A stretch of DNA of 64,000 nt. Origin: Paradevosia sp036499825. GTDB lineage: Bacteria; Pseudomonadota; Alphaproteobacteria; Rhizobiales; Devosiaceae. This document shows, in pieces, positions 50,577 to 58,841 of this stretch. The notes under the pieces were generated by a model. It ran no database searches. It worked only from the letters and a program-made list of their open reading frames with translations, and was not told where the DNA came from. The stretch spans positions 1 through 64,000 of the forward strand of contig DASYCZ010000043.1 of the NCBI GenBank assembly GCA_036499825.1, in the 5' to 3' direction. Position 1 is the stretch's first letter, and each line of letters opens with the position of its first letter. A program made the translations under genes and the position numbers.

Positions 50577-52802
50577 ATGACTGACGAGACCTCAGCCGAG
50601 CAGGACCTAAGCATGGATGTTCGCGCCATGCTGGCGGCCGTATGGGGCCGCAAGTTCAGAATTCTCCTGGTCACCGCCATACTGCTGGGTCTGGCCTACG
50701 CCATTTTGCTGTTTGTTCCCAAGATGTACGAGTCGGAGGCTGGCATCCTGGTGGAGCCGCGCGACAGCGTCTACACGCGACCGAGCGGCGATACCGGCAG
50801 CAACCAGGCCAATCTTACCGGCGACGGTGCCATTTCCAGCCAGATCGAGCTGATCCAGTCCCGCGACACACTGCTCAAGGTCATCGATTCCGAACATCTT
50901 CGCGATGTGCCGGAATTTACCCAGGGCAGTTCGTCGCCTTTGACCGCCATCATGGCCCTGCTGGGCCGCAAGCCGGCGCAGCGGGACGTCGATGAAGTCA
51001 TTCTGCAAAACCTCATGGAGCGCCTGACGGTCGTGCGGCAGCGCGATTCGCTGGTGATCTCCGTCAACGTCCGCTCGACCGATCCGCAACTGGCGGCGCG
51101 GCTTGCCAACGCCATTGCCAATGCGCACGTGCAGCGCCGGGCGGCGCTGTCGCTCTCCGACACGGCCGACGCCTCGGTCTGGCTCGATCAGCAGGTCAAG
51201 GCCCTGCGCACCAAGGTTGCCGATGCCGAATCCAAGGTTGCCGCCTTCAAGGTCGACAACGATCTCTACACGGGCAGCAACAACACCTCGCTCGTCGATC
51301 AGCAGCTCTCCGAGGTCGCCGGCCAGATTACCTCGGCGCAGGAGCGCAAGAATTCCGCTACCTCGCGTGCCAACCTCATCCGCAGCCTGCTCGATGCCGG
51401 CCAGCCGATCGACAGCGTCGCCGATGTCCGCGATTCCGCCACCATTCAGCAACTGACGCAGCAGAGGGGGCAATTGCAGGGCGAGAAGGCGCAAAAGCTC
51501 GCAACGCTCCTGCCCAACCACCCCGAAGTTCAGGCGCTGACCGCGCAGATCGCGGAAATCGACAAGCAGATCAACAGTGAGGGGCGTCGGGTTGCCGGCG
51601 CGCTGGAGGCCGAAGCCAAGATCGAAGCCTCGCTCGAAACCTCGTTGCGCGCCGACCTCGACAAGCTGAAGACGGGTTCCGCCGATGCCACCAAGCAGGG
51701 CGTGACGCTCGATGGCCTTGAGCGTGAGGCCAAGGCCCAGCGCGATCTCCTCGAAAGCTATCTGGCGCGCTACCGCGACGCGATGTCTCGTACCGACGCC
51801 AACTCGGCCTTGCCCGATGTGCGCGTTATCACCGAAGCGGCGGCGTCGGTTTCGCCGGCCTCACCCAAGGTGACGCTGATCATGACGGCGGTGGGCATCA
51901 TCGCGCTGGTGCTGCAGATTGGCAGCATCCTGTTCGGCGAGCTGATGTCGGGCCGCGCCCTGAGCGATCGTGATACCCTCATCGCACGCCGCGAGGCCCG
52001 CCAGCGGCCGCGGCGTCAAGTCGTGGCGGAGGCCATGGCGGCCGACCCTGAAACCGTTACGGCCGTCGTGCAGCCTTCCGCACCACCGCGGCGGGAAGTC
52101 CGTACTGTCGCGGAGCCGGCAGCCGTTGCGATGCCGCAGCCTTCGGATGAGGATCGGTTCGAGAATTTCGAGCAGAAGGTTCTGGTAGAGCGTCAACCAG
52201 CTGTAGAATCACAGCCGCCCCGCCATTCCGAGCCGGCATTCCGACGCCTCGCCACCGCCGAACTCGGTAATCTCGCCTCCGATATCGGCCTCGGCCGGGT
52301 GCGTATCGTCATGGTGGCGGGCCTCGGTTCCTATGCGGCGGCCGCCAATGTCGGCGAACGCCTCGTCGCCGAAGCGTTGCGCCGCGGACTGAGCATCGCT
52401 CGGATCGACGCCGGCAGTGCGCGCCTTTCGACCGAGGCGGGGCTGACCGACCTTGCCGCCGACGCCGTGGGTTTCGGCGATGTCGTGCACAGGTCGAGCC
52501 ACGAAGGCATGGCAGAGATTCCGTGGGGACAACTGCCAGCCATCAGCCGTCAGTCCCTGAAGCCGGTGACGCTGGTCGAGGCGCTCACCGATATCTACGA
52601 AGTGGTGCTGGTGTTGACGGGCGCCATGGGGGCGAGTTCGGCTCTCCCGATCTTTGCCGGCGTGGATTGCCGCGTCGTCCTGGTTGCCGACGAAGATACC
52701 GACGACGCCATGGTGGCGACGGCGCGCAGCGAAGTCGAGGCGTTGAATTTTGCGCAGCCGCAGGTGGTGACGACGCCGATCCGCCAGGCCGAAGTCGCCT
52801 GA
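50577..52802 (+). CDS. Wzz/GumC-like exopolysaccharide copolymerase with decayed kinase domain
   Basis: Encodes 741 residues from the ATG at 50577. Transmembrane helix one is near 27-48, with a Wzz periplasmic domain and long coiled coil (about 175-400) ending in a second helix near 430-452. A Pro/Arg-rich linker leads to a C-terminal region (about 555-735) that corresponds to the BY-kinase in relatives. Here the usual S-x-x-x-G-E-G-K-S-T Walker A is V-A-G-L-G-S-Y-A-A-A-A-N, lacking Gly-Lys-Ser/Thr, and the Walker A-prime site reads I-D-A-G. No Tyr cluster is present. It likely sets chain length or channels polymer without kinase activity. Confidence 0.9.
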   Translation: MTDETSAEQDLSMDVRAMLAAVWGRKFRILLVTAILLGLAYAILLFVPKMYESEAGILVEPRDSVYTRPSGDTGSNQANLTGDGAISSQIELIQSRDTLLKVIDSEHLRDVPEFTQGSSSPLTAIMALLGRKPAQRDVDEVILQNLMERLTVVRQRDSLVISVNVRSTDPQLAARLANAIANAHVQRRAALSLSDTADASVWLDQQVKALRTKVADAESKVAAFKVDNDLYTGSNNTSLVDQQLSEVAGQITSAQERKNSATSRANLIRSLLDAGQPIDSVADVRDSATIQQLTQQRGQLQGEKAQKLATLLPNHPEVQALTAQIAEIDKQINSEGRRVAGALEAEAKIEASLETSLRADLDKLKTGSADATKQGVTLDGLEREAKAQRDLLESYLARYRDAMSRTDANSALPDVRVITEAAASVSPASPKVTLIMTAVGIIALVLQIGSILFGELMSGRALSDRDTLIARREARQRPRRQVVAEAMAADPETVTAVVQPSAPPRREVRTVAEPAAVAMPQPSDEDRFENFEQKVLVERQPAVESQPPRHSEPAFRRLATAELGNLASDIGLGRVRIVMVAGLGSYAAAANVGERLVAEALRRGLSIARIDAGSARLSTEAGLTDLAADAVGFGDVVHRSSHEGMAEIPWGQLPAISRQSLKPVTLVEALTDIYEVVLVLTGAMGASSALPIFAGVDCRVVLVADEDTDDAMVATARSEVEALNFAQPQVVTTPIRQAEVA

Positions 52803-52813
52803 GACCCAGCGCC

Positions 52814-53857
52814 ATGGCCGGGCTCAAATACTTTGCCATCAGGGCCATGTTCGAATTGCTGGCCCTATCGCAGGCGCCGGCTGCAATCCGTTCCCGCTCG
52901 CGCTCCAAGGGTGTGATCTTCACGCTCCATCGGGTTTTGCCTCAGCCTCCGGCGGAATTCTCGCCCAACGCCATCCTGCAAATCACGCCCGATTTCCTCG
53001 ATTACGCCATCCAGCGCGTCCGTGAACTCGACATCGACATCGTGTCCCTGGATGAAGCCATTCGGCGCATCGAGACCCCTGAGGCGACGAAATCCTTCGC
53101 GGTATTTACGTTCGACGACGCCTACCGGGACAACCTGCAATACGCGCTGCCTATCCTGCAGCGGCGACAGTGTCCTTTCACGCTCTACGTGCCTACCGCA
53201 CTCGTCGATGGCGTCGGCGAGGTCTGGTGGCAGGCGCTGGAGGATATTGTCGCCAGGCAACAGGCGCTGGCCATCCGGCAGGGCGATGAGACGATGTACT
53301 ATCCCAGCGCATCGCGGGCCGAAAAGCAGGCAGCCTATGATGTGATCTATGCGCGCATGCGGACCATGCCGGAGGCCGACCGCGTCACGCTTATCCGCGA
53401 TCTTGGGCGCGACTACGGGCTCGACATCGAGGCCCACTGCCGGGCGCTGATCATGAACTGGGCCGAACTCAAGACGTTCGCCGACAATCCGCTCTGCACC
53501 ATCGGCGCCCATACGGTGCATCATTACGAACTGGCGAAGCTAACGCCGGAAGCCGCGCGCCATGAGATCGAGCAATCCGTACGCATTATCAAGGCGCAGT
53601 TCGGGGAGGCCCCGCAACATCTGTCTTATCCCATCGGCGGCACCGCCAGCGCCGGCCCCCGGGAATACGCCCTGGCCAGGGAACTGGGACTGAGATCGGC
53701 CGTGACGACGCTACCGGCCGGCCTCTATCACGAGGACAAGGATCGCCTGCATGCCTTGCCGCGTATCTCCCTGAACGGCCTGTTCCAGGCGCGCCGCTAT
53801 GTGGATGTGTTCGCCACGGGCGCCATCTTTTCCAGTCTCGGCCGCATCGCAGGCTAA
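52814..53857 (+). CDS. Polysaccharide deacetylase family protein
   Basis: Encodes 347 residues from the ATG at 52814, 11 nt after the Wzz-like gene. The NodB-homology motifs are F-T-F-D-D-A-Y near residue 98 (Asp pair with metal Asp) and H-T-V-H-H-Y near 236 (the H-x3-H pair, one residue shifted). L-S-Y-P-I-G-G near 275 also fits. It probably removes acetyl groups from the exopolysaccharide or from a precursor. No signal peptide is evident, so the place of action is uncertain. Confidence 0.88.
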   Translation: MAGLKYFAIRAMFELLALSQAPAAIRSRSRSKGVIFTLHRVLPQPPAEFSPNAILQITPDFLDYAIQRVRELDIDIVSLDEAIRRIETPEATKSFAVFTFDDAYRDNLQYALPILQRRQCPFTLYVPTALVDGVGEVWWQALEDIVARQQALAIRQGDETMYYPSASRAEKQAAYDVIYARMRTMPEADRVTLIRDLGRDYGLDIEAHCRALIMNWAELKTFADNPLCTIGAHTVHHYELAKLTPEAARHEIEQSVRIIKAQFGEAPQHLSYPIGGTASAGPREYALARELGLRSAVTTLPAGLYHEDKDRLHALPRISLNGLFQARRYVDVFATGAIFSSLGRIAG

Positions 53858-53859
53858 AG

Positions 53860-54069
53860 TCAGGCCTTGTCGGGTTTGGCCATCCAGCGGATGATCGCCA
53901 TGGTGGGAAGGCACCAGGCAAGCCCGGCCACGGCAAAGAACACCACCAGTATGATGGGCTGCACGCCGACCAGGAAAGTATCGTAGATCGCCGTGATAAT
54001 TGCCGCATAGGCGACGAGCACCACCAGCGTCAGGATGATGCCGATCAATTTTCGAGTACTTTGGGTCAT
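53860..54069 (-). CDS. DUF2842-family membrane protein
   Basis: Encodes 69 residues with two transmembrane helices (about 8-28 and 38-58). R-K-L-I-G-I, Y-D-T-F-L, A-G-L-A-W-C-L-P and I-R-W-M-A-K-P are the DUF2842 pattern, common in Alphaproteobacteria and often near heme A synthase. The function is unknown. It overlaps the 5' region of ctaA, which is divergent. Confidence 0.85.
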   Translation of the reverse strand: MTQSTRKLIGIILTLVVLVAYAAIITAIYDTFLVGVQPIILVVFFAVAGLAWCLPTMAIIRWMAKPDKA

Positions 54070-54147
54070 GCGACTTTAACGCCTGTTGCATGGCAATTGA
54101 GCGGGGCCTACCACTCGCGCCGATCAACAGATACCCTGGAAACTGCC

Positions 54148-55230
54148 TTGGCTGCCATCGAAACCATCTCCTCAACGCCAATCGCACGCACGCCCGACCG
54201 GCTTCGTCCGGTTCGCATCTGGCTTTACCTCATCGCCGCACTGGTGCTGCTGATGGTTGTGGTGGGCGGCATCACGCGCCTGACGGATTCGGGGCTGTCC
54301 ATCACCAGCTGGGAGCCCATTTCAGGCACTATCCCGCCGCTGTCGGACGCCGATTGGCAGGCTGAATACAATGCCTACCGGCAGATTCCGCAGTTCCAGC
54401 TCAACAATCACTGGATGACGGTCGATGATTTCAAGTCGATCTTCTGGTGGGAGTGGGCACATCGCTTCCTCGGTCGTTTCATCGGCGCCGCCTTCGCCAT
54501 TCCTTTCCTCGTGTTTCTGGCCCAGCGCCGCTTCTCCTGGAAGCTGGCAGGGCCGCTGGCAGGGCTGTTCGTCCTGGGCGGCCTGCAGGGCGCGCTGGGC
54601 TGGTGGATGGTTTCATCCGGCCTTGTCGATCGCGTCGATGTTTCGCAATACCGGCTTGCCGCGCATCTGAGTGCCGCGGCGCTGCTGTTCCTCGCCCTTC
54701 TCTGGGTGGCCCGCCGCCTCGACCCGCGGCCGGTGCCCGGCAAGGTCACGCCCGGAGAATGGGGCGGCACCATTCTGCTGCTCTGCCTGATCTTCCTGCA
54801 ACTCGTTGCCGGCGCCTTCACGGCCGGCCTCGATGCGGGCTTCGCCTTCAACACCTGGCCGCTGATGGATGGTGGTTTCGTTCCCGCCGGCATCGGCGGG
54901 CTGGAGCCGCTCTGGCGCAACATCTTCGAGGATCCCACCACGGTGCAGTTCCTGCATCGCTGCATCGCCTATGTGATCGTGCTCTATGTCGCCTTCCGGC
55001 TTTGGCAGCAGGGTCGGGCAGGGGGATATGCGGGCGTTCACGCCTGGTTGCCGCGCGTCAGCCTGTTGATTTTGCTGCAGGTTTGCCTCGGCATCGCGAC
55101 CCTTGTCAGTGTCGTGCCGATCCATCTGGCGGTTACCCACCAGGCGATGGCCTTCATGTTGCTGGGCGTCACTGTTACCTATCTGGCGGATATGAGCCGT
55201 GTGCGCGGTAATATGATACCGAAGCTGTAA
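54148..55230 (+). CDS. ctaA: Heme A synthase, type 2 (COX15)
   Basis: Encodes 360 residues from a TTG at 54148 with TGGAAA just upstream; in-frame codons as early as 54061 exist but lack a ribosome-binding site. About eight transmembrane helices are seen. The four heme-ligand His are in W-E-W-A-H-R-F-L-G-R, R-L-A-A-H-L-S-A, F-L-H-R-C-I-A-Y and V-T-H-Q-A-M-A. It converts heme O to heme A for cytochrome oxidase. The oxidase genes are not in the window. Confidence 0.9.
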   Translation: MAAIETISSTPIARTPDRLRPVRIWLYLIAALVLLMVVVGGITRLTDSGLSITSWEPISGTIPPLSDADWQAEYNAYRQIPQFQLNNHWMTVDDFKSIFWWEWAHRFLGRFIGAAFAIPFLVFLAQRRFSWKLAGPLAGLFVLGGLQGALGWWMVSSGLVDRVDVSQYRLAAHLSAAALLFLALLWVARRLDPRPVPGKVTPGEWGGTILLLCLIFLQLVAGAFTAGLDAGFAFNTWPLMDGGFVPAGIGGLEPLWRNIFEDPTTVQFLHRCIAYVIVLYVAFRLWQQGRAGGYAGVHAWLPRVSLLILLQVCLGIATLVSVVPIHLAVTHQAMAFMLLGVTVTYLADMSRVRGNMIPKL

Positions 55231-55262
55231 CATACTGAAAGATAAAGGCTTTATCTTTCTGC

Positions 55263-55290
55263 TTGACGGCATTTTTAGTCCCGCTATATA
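55263..55290 (+). promoter_or_regulatory. Sigma-70-like promoter of rplM-rpsI
   Basis: TTGACG at 55263-55268 and TATATA at 55285-55290 with a 16-bp spacer. It is 60 nt upstream of rplM, so the leader would be about 50 nt and GC-rich. A role for L13 autogenous control in that leader is possible but not seen directly. Confidence 0.7.
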
Positions 55291-55350
55291 CGCGCCACGA
55301 AAACCGGCGGTCCTTTGGGCCCGCCCGCTTGATTTTAGGGAAATGCATTC

Positions 55351-55815
55351 ATGAGCACCTACTCGGCCAAACCGAGCGAGATCGAGAAGAAGTGGGTCTT
55401 GATCGACGCCGAAGGGCTGGTGGTCGGACGTCTCGCTTCGATCATCGCCTCGCGCCTGCGCGGCAAGCATCTGCCGACCTTCACGCCGCACATGGACATG
55501 GGCGACAACATCATCGTCATCAATGCCGGCAAGGTGAAGCTTACGGGCCGCAAGCTCGATCAGCACCGCTTCTACTGGCACACCGGCTATCCGGGCGGCA
55601 TCAAGGACCGTACTGCTCGTGAACTGCTGGAAGGCCGTTTCCCCGAGCGCGTGCTCGAGAACGCCATCCGCCGCATGATGCCGGGCGGCCCGCTGACCCG
55701 CGCCCAGCTCAAGAATCTCCGGGTTTATTCCGGCGCCGAACATCCGCACGAAGCCCAGCAGCCGAAAAAGCTCGATGTCGCTGCGATGAACACCAAGAAC
55801 GTGAGGGCTCAGTAA
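55351..55815 (+). CDS. rplM: 50S ribosomal protein L13
   Basis: Encodes 154 residues. W-V-L-I-D-A-E-G-L-V-V-G-R-L-A-S near residue 14, D-N-I-I-V-I-N-A-G-K-V near 51, and Y-W-H-T-G-Y-P-G-G near 74 are typical. It is the first gene of the rplM-rpsI operon, which is the usual arrangement in bacteria. A GGGAAA ribosome-binding site lies upstream. Confidence 0.98.
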   Translation: MSTYSAKPSEIEKKWVLIDAEGLVVGRLASIIASRLRGKHLPTFTPHMDMGDNIIVINAGKVKLTGRKLDQHRFYWHTGYPGGIKDRTARELLEGRFPERVLENAIRRMMPGGPLTRAQLKNLRVYSGAEHPHEAQQPKKLDVAAMNTKNVRAQ

Positions 55816-55816
55816 C

Positions 55817-56293
55817 ATGGCCGAGACCATCAATTCCCTGGAAGACCTGGGGACTTCCGCCGTGGCCGTGAGTGCTGCCCCGGTTTACGTGCAAAAGCTC
55901 GACGCGCAGGGCCGTGCCTATGCCACCGGCAAGCGCAAGAACGCCGTCGCCCGCGTCTGGATCCGTCCGGGCAATGGCAAGGTGGAAGTCAACGGCAAGG
56001 ATTTCCTGGCCTATTTCGCTCGTCCCGTTCTGCAGATGATCTTGCAGCAGCCGATCATCGCTGCTGACCGCAAGGACCAGTATGACATCGTCGCCACCGT
56101 TTCGGGCGGCGGTTTGTCCGGCCAGGCCGGTGCCGTCCGTCACGGCATCTCGCAGGCGCTCACCCATTTCGAGCCCGATCTGCGCGCCGTCCTCAAGAAG
56201 GGTGGCTTCCTGACCCGCGACAGCCGCGTCGTCGAACGCAAGAAGTACGGCAAGGCCAAGGCCCGTCGTTCCTTCCAGTTCTCCAAGCGCTAA
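55817..56293 (+). CDS. rpsI: 30S ribosomal protein S9
   Basis: Encodes 158 residues, starting 1 nt after rplM. A variable N-terminus of about 30 residues precedes Y-A-T-G-K-R-K-N-A-V-A-R-V-W-I. The C-terminus ends K-A-R-R-S-F-Q-F-S-K-R, the tail that reaches into the P site. The terminator at 56317-56345 ends the operon. Confidence 0.98.
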   Translation: MAETINSLEDLGTSAVAVSAAPVYVQKLDAQGRAYATGKRKNAVARVWIRPGNGKVEVNGKDFLAYFARPVLQMILQQPIIAADRKDQYDIVATVSGGGLSGQAGAVRHGISQALTHFEPDLRAVLKKGGFLTRDSRVVERKKYGKAKARRSFQFSKR

Positions 56294-56316
56294 GCTGGAA
56301 TTTCAAAGAGTTTGCG

Positions 56317-56345
56317 AAGGGCCGGGAAACCGGCCCTTTTCTTTT
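56317..56345 (+). terminator. Rho-independent terminator of rplM-rpsI
   Basis: The stem AAGGGCCGG/CCGGCCCTT around a GAAA loop is followed by TTCTTTT. It lies 24 nt after the rpsI stop. Confidence 0.92.
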
Positions 56346-56393
56346 GGGCGACCGCCTCCTAGATCATGGGGGCATCTTTTCGCCGAGCGTTCC

Positions 56394-57038
56394 TTGACCA
56401 GACCCAACCTCGTTACCCGCTTTCACGTGCTCGAATTCGGGGTGCTGGTGGCAATCACGCTGACCGCCCTCGTCAAGGTGCCGCTGGATGAAGAACTCTC
56501 CATGCATTGGAACGCCAATGGTCTCATCGATTGGGCCTGGCCGCCGCTACTAGCTTTCGCCATTCTGCCACTGATCGGGGCCTTGACTGTCGTCGTCAGC
56601 GCGACCCTCAGCGCGCGGGCCGACAAATATCGCCTGGAAATGGTTCGCCATGTTCTTGAGCCGGCGCTGACCGTGGTGCTGGGTATCGCGGTTGCGTTGC
56701 AATTCGGCCTGCTGCTGCTCGGCCTCAATTCGGATTTCGACATTATCCGTCTTGTGGCCTTTGCCGTCGCCGCCGGTCTCTTGGTGCTCGGCATCCTGCT
56801 GCGGGAGGCGCAGCGGCATACTTATGCGGGCTTGCGCCTGCCTTGGGCTATCCCCGGTGACGAGGCCTGGTCACGCGTCCATGTCCTGGCGGGCTGGGCC
56901 TATATCGCCGCCGCTATCACGCTTGGCCTGTTGGCGACGTTTCAGCCGTTTCCAGGCACGCTGATCGTCGCTTTGCCTGTCGTGCTGGTTCTGCCGGTCG
57001 TCTTCGCCCGGCTGGCGTCCTTCTCCGGCGCAAAGTGA
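56394..57038 (+). CDS. DUF1648/SdpI-like membrane protein
   Basis: Encodes 214 residues from a TTG start. Six hydrophobic helices are seen. The first loop L-P/D-E-E-L-S-M-H-W-N-A-N-G-L-I-D-W resembles DUF1648, and T-Y-A-G-L-R-L-P-W-A-I-P-G-D-E-A-W-S-R-V-H near residue 142 resembles the SdpI domain. In Bacillus SdpI confers immunity to SdpC toxin; in proteobacteria the role is unknown. It lies after the ribosomal operon's terminator and is probably separate. Confidence 0.78.
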   Translation: MTRPNLVTRFHVLEFGVLVAITLTALVKVPLDEELSMHWNANGLIDWAWPPLLAFAILPLIGALTVVVSATLSARADKYRLEMVRHVLEPALTVVLGIAVALQFGLLLLGLNSDFDIIRLVAFAVAAGLLVLGILLREAQRHTYAGLRLPWAIPGDEAWSRVHVLAGWAYIAAAITLGLLATFQPFPGTLIVALPVVLVLPVVFARLASFSGAK

Positions 57039-57059
57039 GCCGGAGGCGTCTGCCCCGGC

Positions 57060-58346
57060 TTATGCCCGCTTGCGCGGGGCAGGGCGCGGGATATAGGTCG
57101 CCATGACCCGTTCGATCACCTTGATCGCCCTATCTGTACCGTTCTCGGCCATCAGCTTTTCGCCCAATGCCTGCGCATTGGCGCGATAAGAGGCGTTGGT
57201 GCTCAGGTCGTGCAACGCGTCCGCCAGTATTTCGGGCGTCAGCTTCCGCAGGCGCACCGGTTTCGGTCCTGCGCCCAGTTCGAACACCCGGCGGCCCCAA
57301 TAGGGCTGATCGACCGTTTGCGGCACAACGAATGTCGGCTTGCCCAGATGCAGGCCCGATGATGTCGTCCCGGCGCCGCCGTGATGGACGACCGCGCTCA
57401 CATATTGGAAAAGCTTGTCGTGGGGCGCCTTGTCGAAGGCAAAGATCGTATCCGGCAAATCGTCGGGATTGATGCCGCCCCAGCCGCGCGCCACCACGGC
57501 GCGTCCGCCCCAGGCCTTCACGGCTTCCTTGAGGATCTGCGTATTCCGTTCGGCCCCGAACGGCATCGAACCAAAGCCGATATAGATCGGCGCATCGCCC
57601 GCTGACAGGAACTGCTTGAACGCCTCGGAAGGCTGCCAGTCGGAGCGATCCTTGAGCTGCCAGTAACCGGTGACCAGCGCGTTCTTGGGCCAGTCGCGCG
57701 GCCGCTGCGACACCAGCGGCGAATAGGCATACAGCGTCGTCAGCGGCGTGCCGTCGGTATTGCGGAAGAAGCCGCCCTTCTTGCGCGAATCGAGGCCCAT
57801 CAGCTCGCGGCGCAGCTTGTTGCGCGGCAGGTTGTAATAGATCTGCTGCACCGTCATGGCGGTGTAGCTCAGCTTGTTGAAAGCCGGCCCGAATGTCGGG
57901 CTGTAGTAGATGCAGAGCGGAAACTCGCTGGTGGAATTCAGTGGCTGCAGCGCCGCCATGATGGCGGGAATGCGCAGCGCCTCGGCGATGTCGATGCCGA
58001 AGCTGGTGTTCATGTTCAAAACGATCGCGTCGGCGCCCTGCGCCATATGCCAGGCCTGCCGCGCCGCCGTGTCGACGATGCGCTGGCCTTGCCGCAACAG
58101 GGCAGGGGCGTTGAGCAGCATATTCTGCGACATCGCCTTGTCGAAACGCGACGTCTGCAGGAATGCCTGGATGCTCGCGCCAAGGCTGCGAAACTCGATA
58201 TCGTAGGAACGGGCGAACGGCTCGAACTCCGCCGTGGCGCCAAGCACCACCGAATAGCCCTGTTCTTTCAGCGCCACCGCCAGCGCCAGGTACGGCTGAA
58301 CATCGCCTTGCGTACCAATGGTGGCAATGGCAATGCGCTTCACCAT
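57060..58346 (-). CDS. Glycosyltransferase family 1 (MGT/UGT80-like)
   Basis: Encodes 428 residues with a GT-B fold. The N-terminal A-I-A-T-I-G-T-Q-G-D-V-Q-P-Y is the glycosyl-acceptor region of sterol/macrolide glucosyltransferases. The C-terminal part has G-F-G-S-M-P-F-G near 267 and H-H-G-G-A-G-T-T-S-S-G-L near 344, followed by V-P-Q-T-V-D-Q-P, the nucleotide-sugar motif. It probably glycosylates a lipid or secondary metabolite. No acceptor genes are adjacent. A second, unrelated GT4 lies in the exopolysaccharide locus. Confidence 0.9.
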   Translation of the reverse strand: MVKRIAIATIGTQGDVQPYLALAVALKEQGYSVVLGATAEFEPFARSYDIEFRSLGASIQAFLQTSRFDKAMSQNMLLNAPALLRQGQRIVDTAARQAWHMAQGADAIVLNMNTSFGIDIAEALRIPAIMAALQPLNSTSEFPLCIYYSPTFGPAFNKLSYTAMTVQQIYYNLPRNKLRRELMGLDSRKKGGFFRNTDGTPLTTLYAYSPLVSQRPRDWPKNALVTGYWQLKDRSDWQPSEAFKQFLSAGDAPIYIGFGSMPFGAERNTQILKEAVKAWGGRAVVARGWGGINPDDLPDTIFAFDKAPHDKLFQYVSAVVHHGGAGTTSSGLHLGKPTFVVPQTVDQPYWGRRVFELGAGPKPVRLRKLTPEILADALHDLSTNASYRANAQALGEKLMAENGTDRAIKVIERVMATYIPRPAPRKRA

Positions 58347-58841
58347 ACGAACCTCATTGTTTTACGCTTGTCGCATAAGACGGGACTGGCGGCCATTTAC
58401 AACCCCTGGTCCTGCATTTAGAACGACTTGTCGTAAGTTGATTGCATTACAAAAAGTGCAACATCAGGGCAATAGAGATGCAGCCTCTAGCCACAGCAGA
58501 TCGCAATGAACGCTCCGGGCTTTCTCCGGCATGCGGTGTTGTGTCGTTCGCTGCGCTAGCCATGTGTCCGGCATCTCCAGTTACGAGCCGCATGTCGGCT
58601 GCGCCGGCGCCGGTTTCAAGTGCCGCGCCGCCTGCCGCAGAAGCTCTTGGGCTCTTCCCATAGGCCGCCGGGCGGCTGGGGAGAGCGAAATCGAACCACC
58701 GCCGCCGCGGTTTTACGGCGACTTAAGCAAATCCACACCATAATTCCGCGATAATCGCGGACACTCTACTTACCGCCATGGCGCGCGTCCCAGCGATGCG
58801 CCGCCGGCCAAATGGGACCAATAGGTCCACAGAGGGAAGAA
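58347..58841. other. Intergenic region between the GT1 and aminotransferase genes
   Basis: These 495 bases hold divergent promoters. One frame (58531-58743) has a C-x3-C-x10-type Cys-rich stretch, but I see no start with a ribosome-binding site and do not call it a gene. The right end carries GAGGGAAG before the aminotransferase ATG. Confidence 0.5.

Noticed and set aside
58442..58743. Cys-rich reading frames between the GT1 and aminotransferase genes.
   Set aside because: Neither frame has a ribosome-binding site or convincing signal peptide. I could not exclude a decayed small gene but cannot support one.
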